From positions 9,947 to 47,268 of the IMG/VR virus record IMGVR_UViG_3300001450_000022: DNA of 37,322 nucleotides; one strand, 5' to 3'. The stretch is from a virus. The stretch's first letter is position 1, and the number at the start of each line of letters is the position of its first letter. A program made the translations under genes and the position numbers. Positions 8,166 to 14,671 of this stretch are shown here, piece after piece. The notes under the pieces were generated by a model. That model was not told where the DNA came from. It searched no databases and saw only the letters and a program-made list of their open reading frames with translations.

Positions 8166-8822
8166 ATGGAAGATAATAAAAACACAGAATTACCAGAGGC
8201 ACCAAAACCTCTTTCTGCAGAAGCTATAGCTCGAATGGCGGAAAAAATAGAAAAAGAAATTGATCAAAAAAAAACTACAGAGGACTTAGATCAGAATCTA
8301 GAGGAACTAGAAGAATCAAACGGAAAGGATGCTTCGGAAGAAGTAGATTTAGGAGACCTTGAATATGCAGATGGCAAAGAAAGGGATGAAGTAGATTTAA
8401 TCGAAGAAGAAGAAAAGATCTACGGCATAGATATATTAAGCCCTTTTAAAACAGCAGATAGAAAAGTTTTAAATAGAAGACTTGAATCAATGACCGCAAA
8501 TCAAAAACGATCATTGTGTGAAAGGGTCGGCGGACGAGTAGTATCTACAGAAGATCAATTAGATACAGAATTAAATAGAACTTTTAATGACTGGTTGTCG
8601 CTAAACGGATCGTTTCAAACAACAGCCTCAAAAAAAGCAGAAAAAGGAGCAAGATCAAAAGCTTTTGAGGGCTCTGAAAGTGTAAAAGGTTTAGAAGAGA
8701 AGCTTAAATCTAAAACATTATCAGACCTTCAGGCTACAGCAGCTCGTTTAGGTTTTAATCCTGGTTTTGATAAAGATAGGCTTGTAACACTAATTAAGCA
8801 AGAATACCAAAGACAAAATTAA
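8166..8822 (+). CDS. Acidic protein with C-terminal SAP/Rho-N-like motif
   Basis: This 218-residue protein has a strongly acidic N-terminal half rich in Glu and Asp, probably partly disordered. It ends in a helix-extended-helix-like segment at about 182-212 (KTLSDLQATAARLGFNP, then DKDRLVTLIKQEY) that resembles the small SAP/HeH or Rho N-terminal motif found at the ends of phage head and neck proteins. It is the first gene after the capsid terminator and has its own GTGTAAA element. The stop is one base from the next start. A head-neck accessory role is suggested only by position. Confidence 0.7.
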   Translation: MEDNKNTELPEAPKPLSAEAIARMAEKIEKEIDQKKTTEDLDQNLEELEESNGKDASEEVDLGDLEYADGKERDEVDLIEEEEKIYGIDILSPFKTADRKVLNRRLESMTANQKRSLCERVGGRVVSTEDQLDTELNRTFNDWLSLNGSFQTTASKKAEKGARSKAFEGSESVKGLEEKLKSKTLSDLQATAARLGFNPGFDKDRLVTLIKQEYQRQN

Positions 8823-8823
8823 C

Positions 8824-9297
8824 ATGGCTTTATATGGAAATATAAGTGGTTTAGCGAATGACATATTCGTAAATGAACTTGACTCAACTGGAGTTACTTT
8901 TACTTCCGTATCTGGATGGCTTAATGAAAACATAGGAATGTTAAATACATACCTATATACAAGTTTTTCTGGTAGTGACGGACAAGTGTCTGGAATGGGC
9001 TTAGAAGAGCGCGACATATACAAAGAGATGTATCTGTACCATTACTACACAAAACAAGCCAGAAACACTCTTAGGGGCATTGTAAACGATACCAATGGTA
9101 ATATCGTAAGCGTAAGAGACGGCGACAACAGTATAAACTTTGTAAACAAAAACGAAGTATCTAAAACATACAAAGGATTCGCAAGAGATTCTTACGAAAA
9201 AATGCTCAGAATGAGTCAAAGCTACAATAGCTACAATGCAGCCCCAAGACAAGTTGGTGGCATAGAATCTTCACTACCTACAGGTAGAGGTTATTAA
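8824..9297 (+). CDS. Putative head/neck structural protein
   Basis: The family is not recognised. The 157-residue protein has an N-terminal region with VSGWLNENIGMLNTYLYTSF, a helix with EERDIYKEMYLYHYYTKQA, and a basic C-terminus rich in Ser, Tyr and Asn. It has no membrane segment. It begins one base after the preceding stop, in an ATGGC context, and is the last gene before a bidirectional terminator. The location after the capsid and before connector genes fits a head-completion or adaptor protein, but nothing in the sequence proves it. Confidence 0.65.
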   Translation: MALYGNISGLANDIFVNELDSTGVTFTSVSGWLNENIGMLNTYLYTSFSGSDGQVSGMGLEERDIYKEMYLYHYYTKQARNTLRGIVNDTNGNIVSVRDGDNSINFVNKNEVSKTYKGFARDSYEKMLRMSQSYNSYNAAPRQVGGIESSLPTGRGY

Positions 9298-9338
9298 TTA
9301 ACAAACACTTTCGATTGCAAAGCATTAATAATGTGCGC

Positions 9339-9369
9339 AAAAAAAAAGCCACTCATTAGAGTGGCTTTT
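9339..9369. terminator. Bidirectional terminator between convergent genes
   Basis: GCCACTC (9348-9354) pairs with GAGTGGC (9359-9365) around the loop ATTA. It is extended by A-T pairs and flanked by nine A residues on the left (9339-9347) and TTTT on the right. It can terminate the plus-strand gene ending at 9297 and the minus-strand gene ending at 9389. Confidence 0.88.
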
Positions 9370-9388
9370 CGTTTGTAAAGGTTAGGGA

Positions 9389-10648
9389 TTATTGTGAATC
9401 TCCGTCTCCATCGAACGCTCCAGTAAACATATCTGTTGGTGTTGCGAATGCTATATCGTTGTCTTTTTGGAAATTTCCAGAGAACAAAACGTTATTAGTA
9501 GTATCAATTGGTCCACCAATTTGTGTTGAGAATGTTAAATCAACTGTTTTGTTAGATCCAATACTTGAACTAAATGATTCTGAATCTAATTTAGCATTAA
9601 TGATTTTGAAAGAAGCTTGAGCTGTTGATGTGCTTCCAGGCTCAAAGAAACTAACTTGACAGTCAACACCAGCTTGGTTATCGATAATTGTTGTAAGATT
9701 TCTAGCTGTTGTTTCACCTACGATAGCGCTAACACTGAATGAAGCATTAACTGGGAAATCAACTACTCGAGCAAATGGGAATTTAGAACCAAGTCTTTCG
9801 ATTGGGCTTCTGCTTAATCCTACGTTAAGTGAAACACTTTGAACGTGAGCAGAACCAGCACCAGTTAATTGAACTATAGGTCCATTATCTACATTGGCTC
9901 CATCATTGAGTGCAGCATTTCCAAAAGTAACTTTAACATCTCCAGGACGAAGCGCTGTAATTGATGATGAAGTACCAGTTGTTAAAGGAGGTAACATAAC
10001 TACTGGATTAGCATGTAATGAAGTTCCTAATTCTTGGTTAACTCCTGGAGTAAGGATTCCAGATAAACCAGAATGTTGTACGGTAACAGCACCCCCAAGA
10101 CTCGCTTGCCGACCAGCATGAACACCAGTTAAGCTACCAGAAATACCTTCGGATTGAGCTCTAATGTTAACGCCTTCCATACTAACTGAAGCGGTAGGTA
10201 TAGAACCCACAGATGCATCAATTGTATAATCAGAAACATACATATTACCTAATGAAATAATTGAGGTAGGTGTAGAATTTGATTGATTGGCATCAGTACC
10301 ATCAGCAGAAGTCACAATATAAACATTTTGACCAGATGAAGAGACTAAGTGTCCAGACGCAAAACCCACAGAGAATGCATCATTCGCTGAGAATTTTAAC
10401 GCTTGTTCGTTAAATCCATTTGTTAAATAATATGTCATATCGAATGACACAGTTGGCGCTTCCAGCACGACTGAATCAATACGCGCCAATTGTCCATATT
10501 GATTAATGTCTTGACGCGAAATATTAAACGAATAATTCGCGGATTGAACTCTTTCAAGTTGCACGTGATCAAACGCACCCGTAGAGGATGCGTCTTCTGA
10601 TATGTACAGAGCTTCTGATTGATAAATTACTCGATTTCTACTACTCAT
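9389..10648 (-). CDS. Major tail tube protein, two-domain
   Basis: Likely the tail tube subunit. The 419 residues contain the same motif twice: VQSANYSFNISRQDI at 34-48 and VQSVSLNVGLSRSPIERLG at 269-287, each followed by a beta-rich stretch, so the polypeptide seems to carry two tube domains, as in T5 pb6. A conserved-looking segment LGNMYVSDYTIDASVGSIPT (133-152) lies between. Composition is Ser, Thr, Val and Asn-rich and beta-type throughout. It is encoded on the minus strand with connector genes upstream and ends at a bidirectional terminator. A CTGTAAA element lies 15 bases before the start. Related domains occur in the protein at 23127-25583. Confidence 0.75.
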   Translation of the reverse strand: MSSRNRVIYQSEALYISEDASSTGAFDHVQLERVQSANYSFNISRQDINQYGQLARIDSVVLEAPTVSFDMTYYLTNGFNEQALKFSANDAFSVGFASGHLVSSSGQNVYIVTSADGTDANQSNSTPTSIISLGNMYVSDYTIDASVGSIPTASVSMEGVNIRAQSEGISGSLTGVHAGRQASLGGAVTVQHSGLSGILTPGVNQELGTSLHANPVVMLPPLTTGTSSSITALRPGDVKVTFGNAALNDGANVDNGPIVQLTGAGSAHVQSVSLNVGLSRSPIERLGSKFPFARVVDFPVNASFSVSAIVGETTARNLTTIIDNQAGVDCQVSFFEPGSTSTAQASFKIINAKLDSESFSSSIGSNKTVDLTFSTQIGGPIDTTNNVLFSGNFQKDNDIAFATPTDMFTGAFDGDGDSQ

Positions 10649-10663
10649 AATATTTTAATAGTC

Positions 10664-10670
10664 TTTACAG
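10664..10670 (-). promoter_or_regulatory. CTGTAAA element before the tail tube gene
   Basis: On the minus strand CTGTAAA, one base from the recurring GTGTAAA, lies 15 bases before the tube ATG, in the 43-base gap after the upstream gene. A separate start for the abundant tube subunit would make sense. Confidence 0.4.
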
Positions 10671-10691
10671 TTAATTTGTTTAAATGTGAAA

Positions 10692-11543
10692 TTATAGTCT
10701 TGGGAATCTATGTTGGTGAACTTCAAAGTCAATAAATCCAATTTTTAAGCTACCTATGGATTGTTTTTTTGCTTGATCAGAAAGTTTAGAAACAACAACA
10801 TCATCTATATACATTTGACCATTTCCTATACTGTCTTTTAAGGTGTCGTAATTGTAGCTACCTCCATCTAAATCTCCGTATTCTGTTGCTGGATGACCAC
10901 TAAATGGTATGACGTCTATATTGCTTCTTGTTGAATCAGCGAATATGGATAGTATGCCATCCAAACTATAAGAGTCTTCTGCCATCACAACAGCTTTAAT
11001 TGAAATTCTAGTTTCGTCTTCCCCGCCAAATGCAAATGGAGCATTGTTCACCGATTCATTATTTATAAAAACTGCGGGAACGACTTGATCGTATGGTTTG
11101 ATACCTGTGTTTAAATCGCTTCCATACCTACTGTTTGATACAAATTTACTTTCCAAAATCAAATCTTCTTCTGTTTCATTTGTTAAATAAACATTAAAAT
11201 CTTTTACTGCAAATGTCCCAGTAATAACTTTGTCTGTCCCCAGATGATTTCCAGTATCTATAACTCTACCGTTTTCAAAATCAAAAACTAAACTTTGACT
11301 TCTGCCACTTGGGGTAGAGGAGTCACCTACAAAAACTCCATCGACAACATTTGTAATCGATGAATCATTAACCCATTGTTTATAAGGACTGGCGTAAACA
11401 TTGTATGTATCTGGCAACCTTGTATCATTAAAATATTGAAGTGTCCCAGTTTTGCTAGAAAAAGCTTCTCCCTTATTTAATAAGTAATTATCAAACCATA
11501 GCAAAAAGCTAGTCATGACTGTATGTTGATATTGGGGCTTCAT
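10692..11543 (-). CDS. Putative tail/neck structural protein
   Basis: I do not recognise the family of this 283-residue protein. It starts with a hydrophobic/aromatic helix (TSFLLWFDNYLL, about 11-22), then beta-rich segments with many Asn, Asp and Ser residues, and ends EVHQHRFPRL. Its ATG overlaps the stop of the upstream gene by four bases (ATGA), so the two are coupled, and the tail tube gene follows after 43 bases. Between putative connector genes and the tube gene, tail terminator or tail-completion proteins are common, but this is only a positional guess. Confidence 0.65.
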   Translation of the reverse strand: MKPQYQHTVMTSFLLWFDNYLLNKGEAFSSKTGTLQYFNDTRLPDTYNVYASPYKQWVNDSSITNVVDGVFVGDSSTPSGRSQSLVFDFENGRVIDTGNHLGTDKVITGTFAVKDFNVYLTNETEEDLILESKFVSNSRYGSDLNTGIKPYDQVVPAVFINNESVNNAPFAFGGEDETRISIKAVVMAEDSYSLDGILSIFADSTRSNIDVIPFSGHPATEYGDLDGGSYNYDTLKDSIGNGQMYIDDVVVSKLSDQAKKQSIGSLKIGFIDFEVHQHRFPRL

Positions 11544-12118
11544 AATTTTATGTTTTCAAATTCTTTTTTATATTTTTTTAAAAGCGCGGAAATATAGGTA
11601 GTGTTTCTAAACTTTACACCTTTTCTAACTTTTTTTTCTACTTGGATGCCTAAACCAGATCTGGAACCTTGTCGTTTGTTTAAGTAATAACCTAAACCAG
11701 AAAGTCCAGATTCAATACCTTTAACCCAACTTCTTCCAAATGCCCAAGGTAGCGGTGTTTTTTGAAATATTTCAGATGCCTCTGGTAAAGTAACTTCGTA
11801 TTCTAATTCTTGTCTATTTATTTTTAAGAATCTTATATTAGTGCTTAGAAGCATATCTTCTATAACTTCTGTGGGGTCTGCACCGTCTTCAAACCCTATA
11901 AAAGAATATAGATTTGTTATACCATTTAAAGTTCCACTTATGTTGTCAGAGTTTATACCTCCCTGTATTTCTCTAGTAACAGGATGACCCTGGAACTCTG
12001 CAATCATTTGATTTTTCTTTTTTTGAAAAGCTTTAGTAACTAAATTACGAGCTTCTGTTTTTAGTAAATTTGGTAATTGGTTTTTTAATGATTGTTTGAC
12101 TGCTAAATCTAAGGACAT
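11540..12118 (-). CDS. Putative head-tail connector (gp10/neck-like)
   Basis: This 192-residue basic protein starts with a helical N-terminus (LAVKQSLKNQLPNLLKTEAR), has a mixed middle including SFIGFEDGADPTEVIEDML, and ends in a lysine-rich tail around VRKGVKFRNTTYISALLKKY. The C-terminal pattern resembles HK97 gp10-type tail-completion proteins, but the match is loose. It overlaps the upstream gene stop by one base (TAATG) and the downstream gene by four, so it belongs to a tight minus-strand operon of connector-type genes. Confidence 0.65.
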   Translation of the reverse strand: MSLDLAVKQSLKNQLPNLLKTEARNLVTKAFQKKKNQMIAEFQGHPVTREIQGGINSDNISGTLNGITNLYSFIGFEDGADPTEVIEDMLLSTNIRFLKINRQELEYEVTLPEASEIFQKTPLPWAFGRSWVKGIESGLSGLGYYLNKRQGSRSGLGIQVEKKVRKGVKFRNTTYISALLKKYKKEFENIKL

Positions 12119-12576
12119 TATTCATCTAGAGGTTTTAAGAAAAAATGATAATACTGTGGACCAAAAATGCCCGTTGGATTACCTTTACTAACTATTTCAT
12201 ATTTGCGACCATCAAATTCACACCTTTTAGCTTCCCTCAATATATCGTATCCAGCTCCATCAACAGTAAGTCTAACAGAACCATTAATCAATTCAATATC
12301 AAGTTGAGAACCAATTTGAGAATCAGATAGGTTTTCTCCTTCTGCATTTATATATTTTATTCTAGCTTTGATACTATGAGAAACAACTGTTCTGGAAACT
12401 GAAGAGCTACCAGTATTTGTTTTACCATAAATACCATTGTAAGTAGCGCTAGCAGCTATCAAAACCCTTTCTCCTTCTTCGTAAACAGTAATGGTTCTGG
12501 CAAAGGTTTCGTGTATATCGTCTATTATAGATTGTATCGATGTTTTTTGCGAATCTGAGATAAAAGATGTAGCCAT
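12118..12576 (-). CDS. Putative head closure / head-tail joining protein
   Basis: I chose the ATG at 12576 (protein begins MATSFISDSQK, 152 residues) rather than an in-frame start 57 bases earlier, because the longer form would run through the GTGTAAA dyad and over the divergent gene start, and the ATGGC context is favoured in this phage. The protein has a helical N-terminus, then ARTITVYEEGERVLIAAS and a beta-rich C-terminal part with GAGYDILREAKRCEFDGRKY. This layout is typical of head-closure/connector proteins that plug the portal after packaging. It is the first gene of the inverted connector-tube block. Confidence 0.65.
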   Translation of the reverse strand: MATSFISDSQKTSIQSIIDDIHETFARTITVYEEGERVLIAASATYNGIYGKTNTGSSSVSRTVVSHSIKARIKYINAEGENLSDSQIGSQLDIELINGSVRLTVDGAGYDILREAKRCEFDGRKYEIVSKGNPTGIFGPQYYHFFLKPLDE

Positions 12577-12583
12577 AATACTT

Positions 12584-12590
12584 TTTACAC
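12584..12590 (-). promoter_or_regulatory. GTGTAAA element, minus strand, divergent site
   Basis: GTGTAAA read on the minus strand lies seven bases before the ATG at 12576. It is one arm of a perfect inverted repeat with the plus-strand copy at 12597-12603, separated by TTTTTT. If transcription starts just downstream of the element, the message would be nearly leaderless. Confidence 0.55.
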
Positions 12591-12596
12591 TTTTTT

Positions 12597-12603
12597 GTGT
12601 AAA
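12597..12603 (+). promoter_or_regulatory. GTGTAAA element, plus strand, divergent site
   Basis: This is the plus-strand partner of the dyad, 18 bases before the ATG at 12622. The leader has a purine-rich GAGGGATAAGG, one of the few Shine-Dalgarno-like sequences in the window. Confidence 0.55.
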
Positions 12604-12621
12604 TATAGTGAGGGATAAGGT

Positions 12622-12912
12622 ATGAATGCACAAGATTTTTTAAATGATAGGTCAGATCATCATGTAAGATTTTTATTTAAGGCTTCGCTTGCGATGTTAG
12701 AAGACTTAAGGAGATCACATGAAATAAATTTCAAAAAGCTATATGATTGTCTTCCAGAAGATAAACATGATTTAATTAGAATGGGTGATTATTTTGATGA
12801 TAATTATTACCAACTTTATAGAAAAAAAATATTAGATATTGGAAATTCTGTTCTTAGGGATTATAATAGTGAGTTGGAAACACTAACGGTAGAATTTAAA
12901 TTTAAACAATAA
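12622..12912 (+). CDS. Small hypothetical protein before tail chaperones
   Basis: The function of this 96-residue protein is unknown. It is mostly helical, with DHHVRFLFKASLAMLEDLRR near the N-terminus and a charged C-terminus. It has no membrane segment or enzyme motif. It is the first gene of the rightward tail operon, has its own GTGTAAA element and a recognisable Shine-Dalgarno, and ends where the next reading frame begins. Its place next to tail-assembly genes suggests a tail or neck accessory. Confidence 0.65.
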   Translation: MNAQDFLNDRSDHHVRFLFKASLAMLEDLRRSHEINFKKLYDCLPEDKHDLIRMGDYFDDNYYQLYRKKILDIGNSVLRDYNSELETLTVEFKFKQ

Positions 12913-12941
12913 TGCTGGACTACGGCAAAGGAAAAAAAAAT

Positions 12942-13676
12942 ATGGCAAAAGGTAATATATACAATTTTAAAATAGATCAAAAAACAAAGAAAAAGGTCGA
13001 AACAAAACGCAAAAATAAAGAAACAGGCGAAGAAGAAGTTGTTATAGTTAACAAAACTGTAAATGATCCTGTAGAATTTACTGTTAAAAGACCAACCCGA
13101 AGGGTCACAGATGAGGCTGAAACTCATTATGCCGTAGAATTAAGCAACGCTTTAAAAAAGGGCATTATATCAAAAGCAATGTTAGCTAAACAGTATTCAG
13201 ACACTGGAGGCCCGTTAACAGAAAATGAAACTAAAGAAGTTTTAGTCTTAATTAGAGAGATTGGGGATTTGGAAAACGAATATAAGTTACTACATTCTAC
13301 CGAAAGTGCTAATAAAAAAGACAAGAAAATAGAAGAAATAGAAGAGCAAATAATTGTAAAGAGAAAATTACTTCTTGATTTAGAAACCGCAACTCAAGGA
13401 ATTTATCAACACACGGCCGATTCAAAAGCTGAGAGATCTTTGCTTCTGTGGTATACGATTGCGCTTTCATATGTTGTAAAAAACGGAGAAGAAGAACCTT
13501 ATTTCAAGGGAGCTATTTACGAAGAGCAAGTAGAAGATTTATACACCAAAGAAGAATCCGAAGGTTTTGATAATGATGCTGTAAATAAATTAATGAAAGT
13601 AGTTTCATACTGGTTCTATTCTCAATCAACCGATATAAAAGAAATAGAAAAGTTTTTAGAAGCGGCAGATGAATGA
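12942..13676 (+). CDS. Putative tail assembly chaperone 1
   Basis: I chose the ATG at 12942 (MAKGNIYNFKI, 244 residues): the context is ATGGC, as at many starts here, with AAGGA shortly upstream. An alternative ATG at 12912 overlaps the previous stop (TAATG) and adds ten residues. The N-terminus is highly basic. The middle is coiled coil (about 115-160) with many Lys and Glu residues. The C-terminal part has LLLWYTIALSYVVKNG and an acidic tail. Two helical soluble proteins directly before a tape measure are typically tail assembly chaperones, like lambda gpG/gpT, and this is the first of such a pair. No sequence motif confirms it. Confidence 0.6.
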   Translation: MAKGNIYNFKIDQKTKKKVETKRKNKETGEEEVVIVNKTVNDPVEFTVKRPTRRVTDEAETHYAVELSNALKKGIISKAMLAKQYSDTGGPLTENETKEVLVLIREIGDLENEYKLLHSTESANKKDKKIEEIEEQIIVKRKLLLDLETATQGIYQHTADSKAERSLLLWYTIALSYVVKNGEEEPYFKGAIYEEQVEDLYTKEESEGFDNDAVNKLMKVVSYWFYSQSTDIKEIEKFLEAADE

Positions 13677-14649
13677 TGATTTATTATCTGATTTAATTGG
13701 CGAAATATTTGAAGGGCGCTCAATAGTTAATTCAAGCTTTGGCAAAGTTTACTTAAGGCATTTTGATCAATTAGAATCTAGAAAAATCATAGCTCAAAGA
13801 CCTTTTTTTATAGAAGAAGCTAAGAACAAAGGTATTCAAGATGAAGAAGAAGCCTTGGCTAGACTCATTGAAGATAAAATGTGGTCTAAAGAAGAAGAGG
13901 ACTTCATTCAAAAGAAATTAAAGTTTATTGAAAGCTTGAAGGCTGGCACTGTAAAAATTAAAATACCTTCCAAAAGAGAAGTTCATAAAAAAATGATTCG
14001 TATGGAAGAGGACAAACTTCAATCGAAAGTTAAAGAAAGAGCATCCTTGTTAGGTCTGACTTCCAAAATATTTGCAGACCAAAAGATAAACAAAATGTTT
14101 TTAGATTCAATTGTTTTTATAAACGAAGAGATGACAAAGCCAGCTATGGAAGATTTAGATTACACAGAAGTCGATAAAGAACTAGAAATAACAAAAATTC
14201 AAAAAGATTTTTTCGATAAATTTTCAGATGGTAATATATCTAAAGCTGCCCTTTGCCCGTTTTTTGGTCCATATTTAACCTGTACAGAAGATGTTTTGGG
14301 TTTATATGGTAAACCAATGAAAGATTTAACAACTTTTCAATTAAGACTTATTGCTTATGGAAGAAGTTTTTTAAGTATTTTCAAAAATGCTAAAAAAGAA
14401 ATACCCCCATATATAGCTAAAGATCCAGAATTATTAATGGAATTTCATGAAGCTGAAAAAAATAACGCTCCTCAAAGAAAAACAAAAGCCTCAGAGGGAA
14501 GCGGTGGGACAACTTATTTTGGGGCAAATGAAAAAGATATAGAAAGTTTAGCGGAAGATGATGAAAAAGCTGTTAAGTTATCTGACGAAATAAACAAAAA
14601 GGGTGGTCAGCTGAATATGCAACAAATGATGGAACTACATGGACTTTAA
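13669..14649 (+). CDS. Putative tail assembly chaperone 2
   Basis: This 326-residue, mostly helical and highly charged protein is encoded immediately before the tape measure. Its start overlaps the previous gene by eight bases, in a +1 relative frame. Features include an N-terminal LLSDLIGEIFEGRSIVNSSF, a long Lys/Glu helical middle, a compact region with ALCPFFGPYLTCTEDVLGLY (about 198-217), and a low-complexity acidic C-terminus ending QQMMELHGL. Position and composition fit a tail chaperone that binds the tape measure. I looked for a slippery heptamer that would fuse it to the upstream gene and found none convincing. Confidence 0.6.
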   Translation: MNDDLLSDLIGEIFEGRSIVNSSFGKVYLRHFDQLESRKIIAQRPFFIEEAKNKGIQDEEEALARLIEDKMWSKEEEDFIQKKLKFIESLKAGTVKIKIPSKREVHKKMIRMEEDKLQSKVKERASLLGLTSKIFADQKINKMFLDSIVFINEEMTKPAMEDLDYTEVDKELEITKIQKDFFDKFSDGNISKAALCPFFGPYLTCTEDVLGLYGKPMKDLTTFQLRLIAYGRSFLSIFKNAKKEIPPYIAKDPELLMEFHEAEKNNAPQRKTKASEGSGGTTYFGANEKDIESLAEDDEKAVKLSDEINKKGGQLNMQQMMELHGL

Positions 14650-14656
14650 GTGTAAT
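14650..14656 (+). promoter_or_regulatory. GTGTAAT element before the tape measure gene
   Basis: GTGTAAT, one base from GTGTAAA, overlaps the end of the upstream gene's stop region and lies 15 bases before the tape measure ATG. TATATA follows five bases later. Confidence 0.4.
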
Positions 14657-14671
14657 TATCCTATATAGGAT

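Noticed and set aside
9894-10121. Open frame antisense to the tail tube gene
   Set aside because: It is a shadow of the beta-rich tube gene on the other strand, with no start context or domain of its own.
12577-12633. N-terminal extension of the head-closure gene from an ATG at 12633
   Set aside because: It would run through the GTGTAAA dyad and over the start of the divergent gene, and the added residues look like translated intergenic sequence.
13640-13680. Programmed frameshift joining the two chaperone-like genes
   Set aside because: The second gene is in the +1 frame and the overlap is only eight bases. AAG TTT TTA near the end is not a standard slippery heptamer for that shift, and a TAG at 13657 closes the second frame upstream. 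A simple start codon at 13669 explains it.
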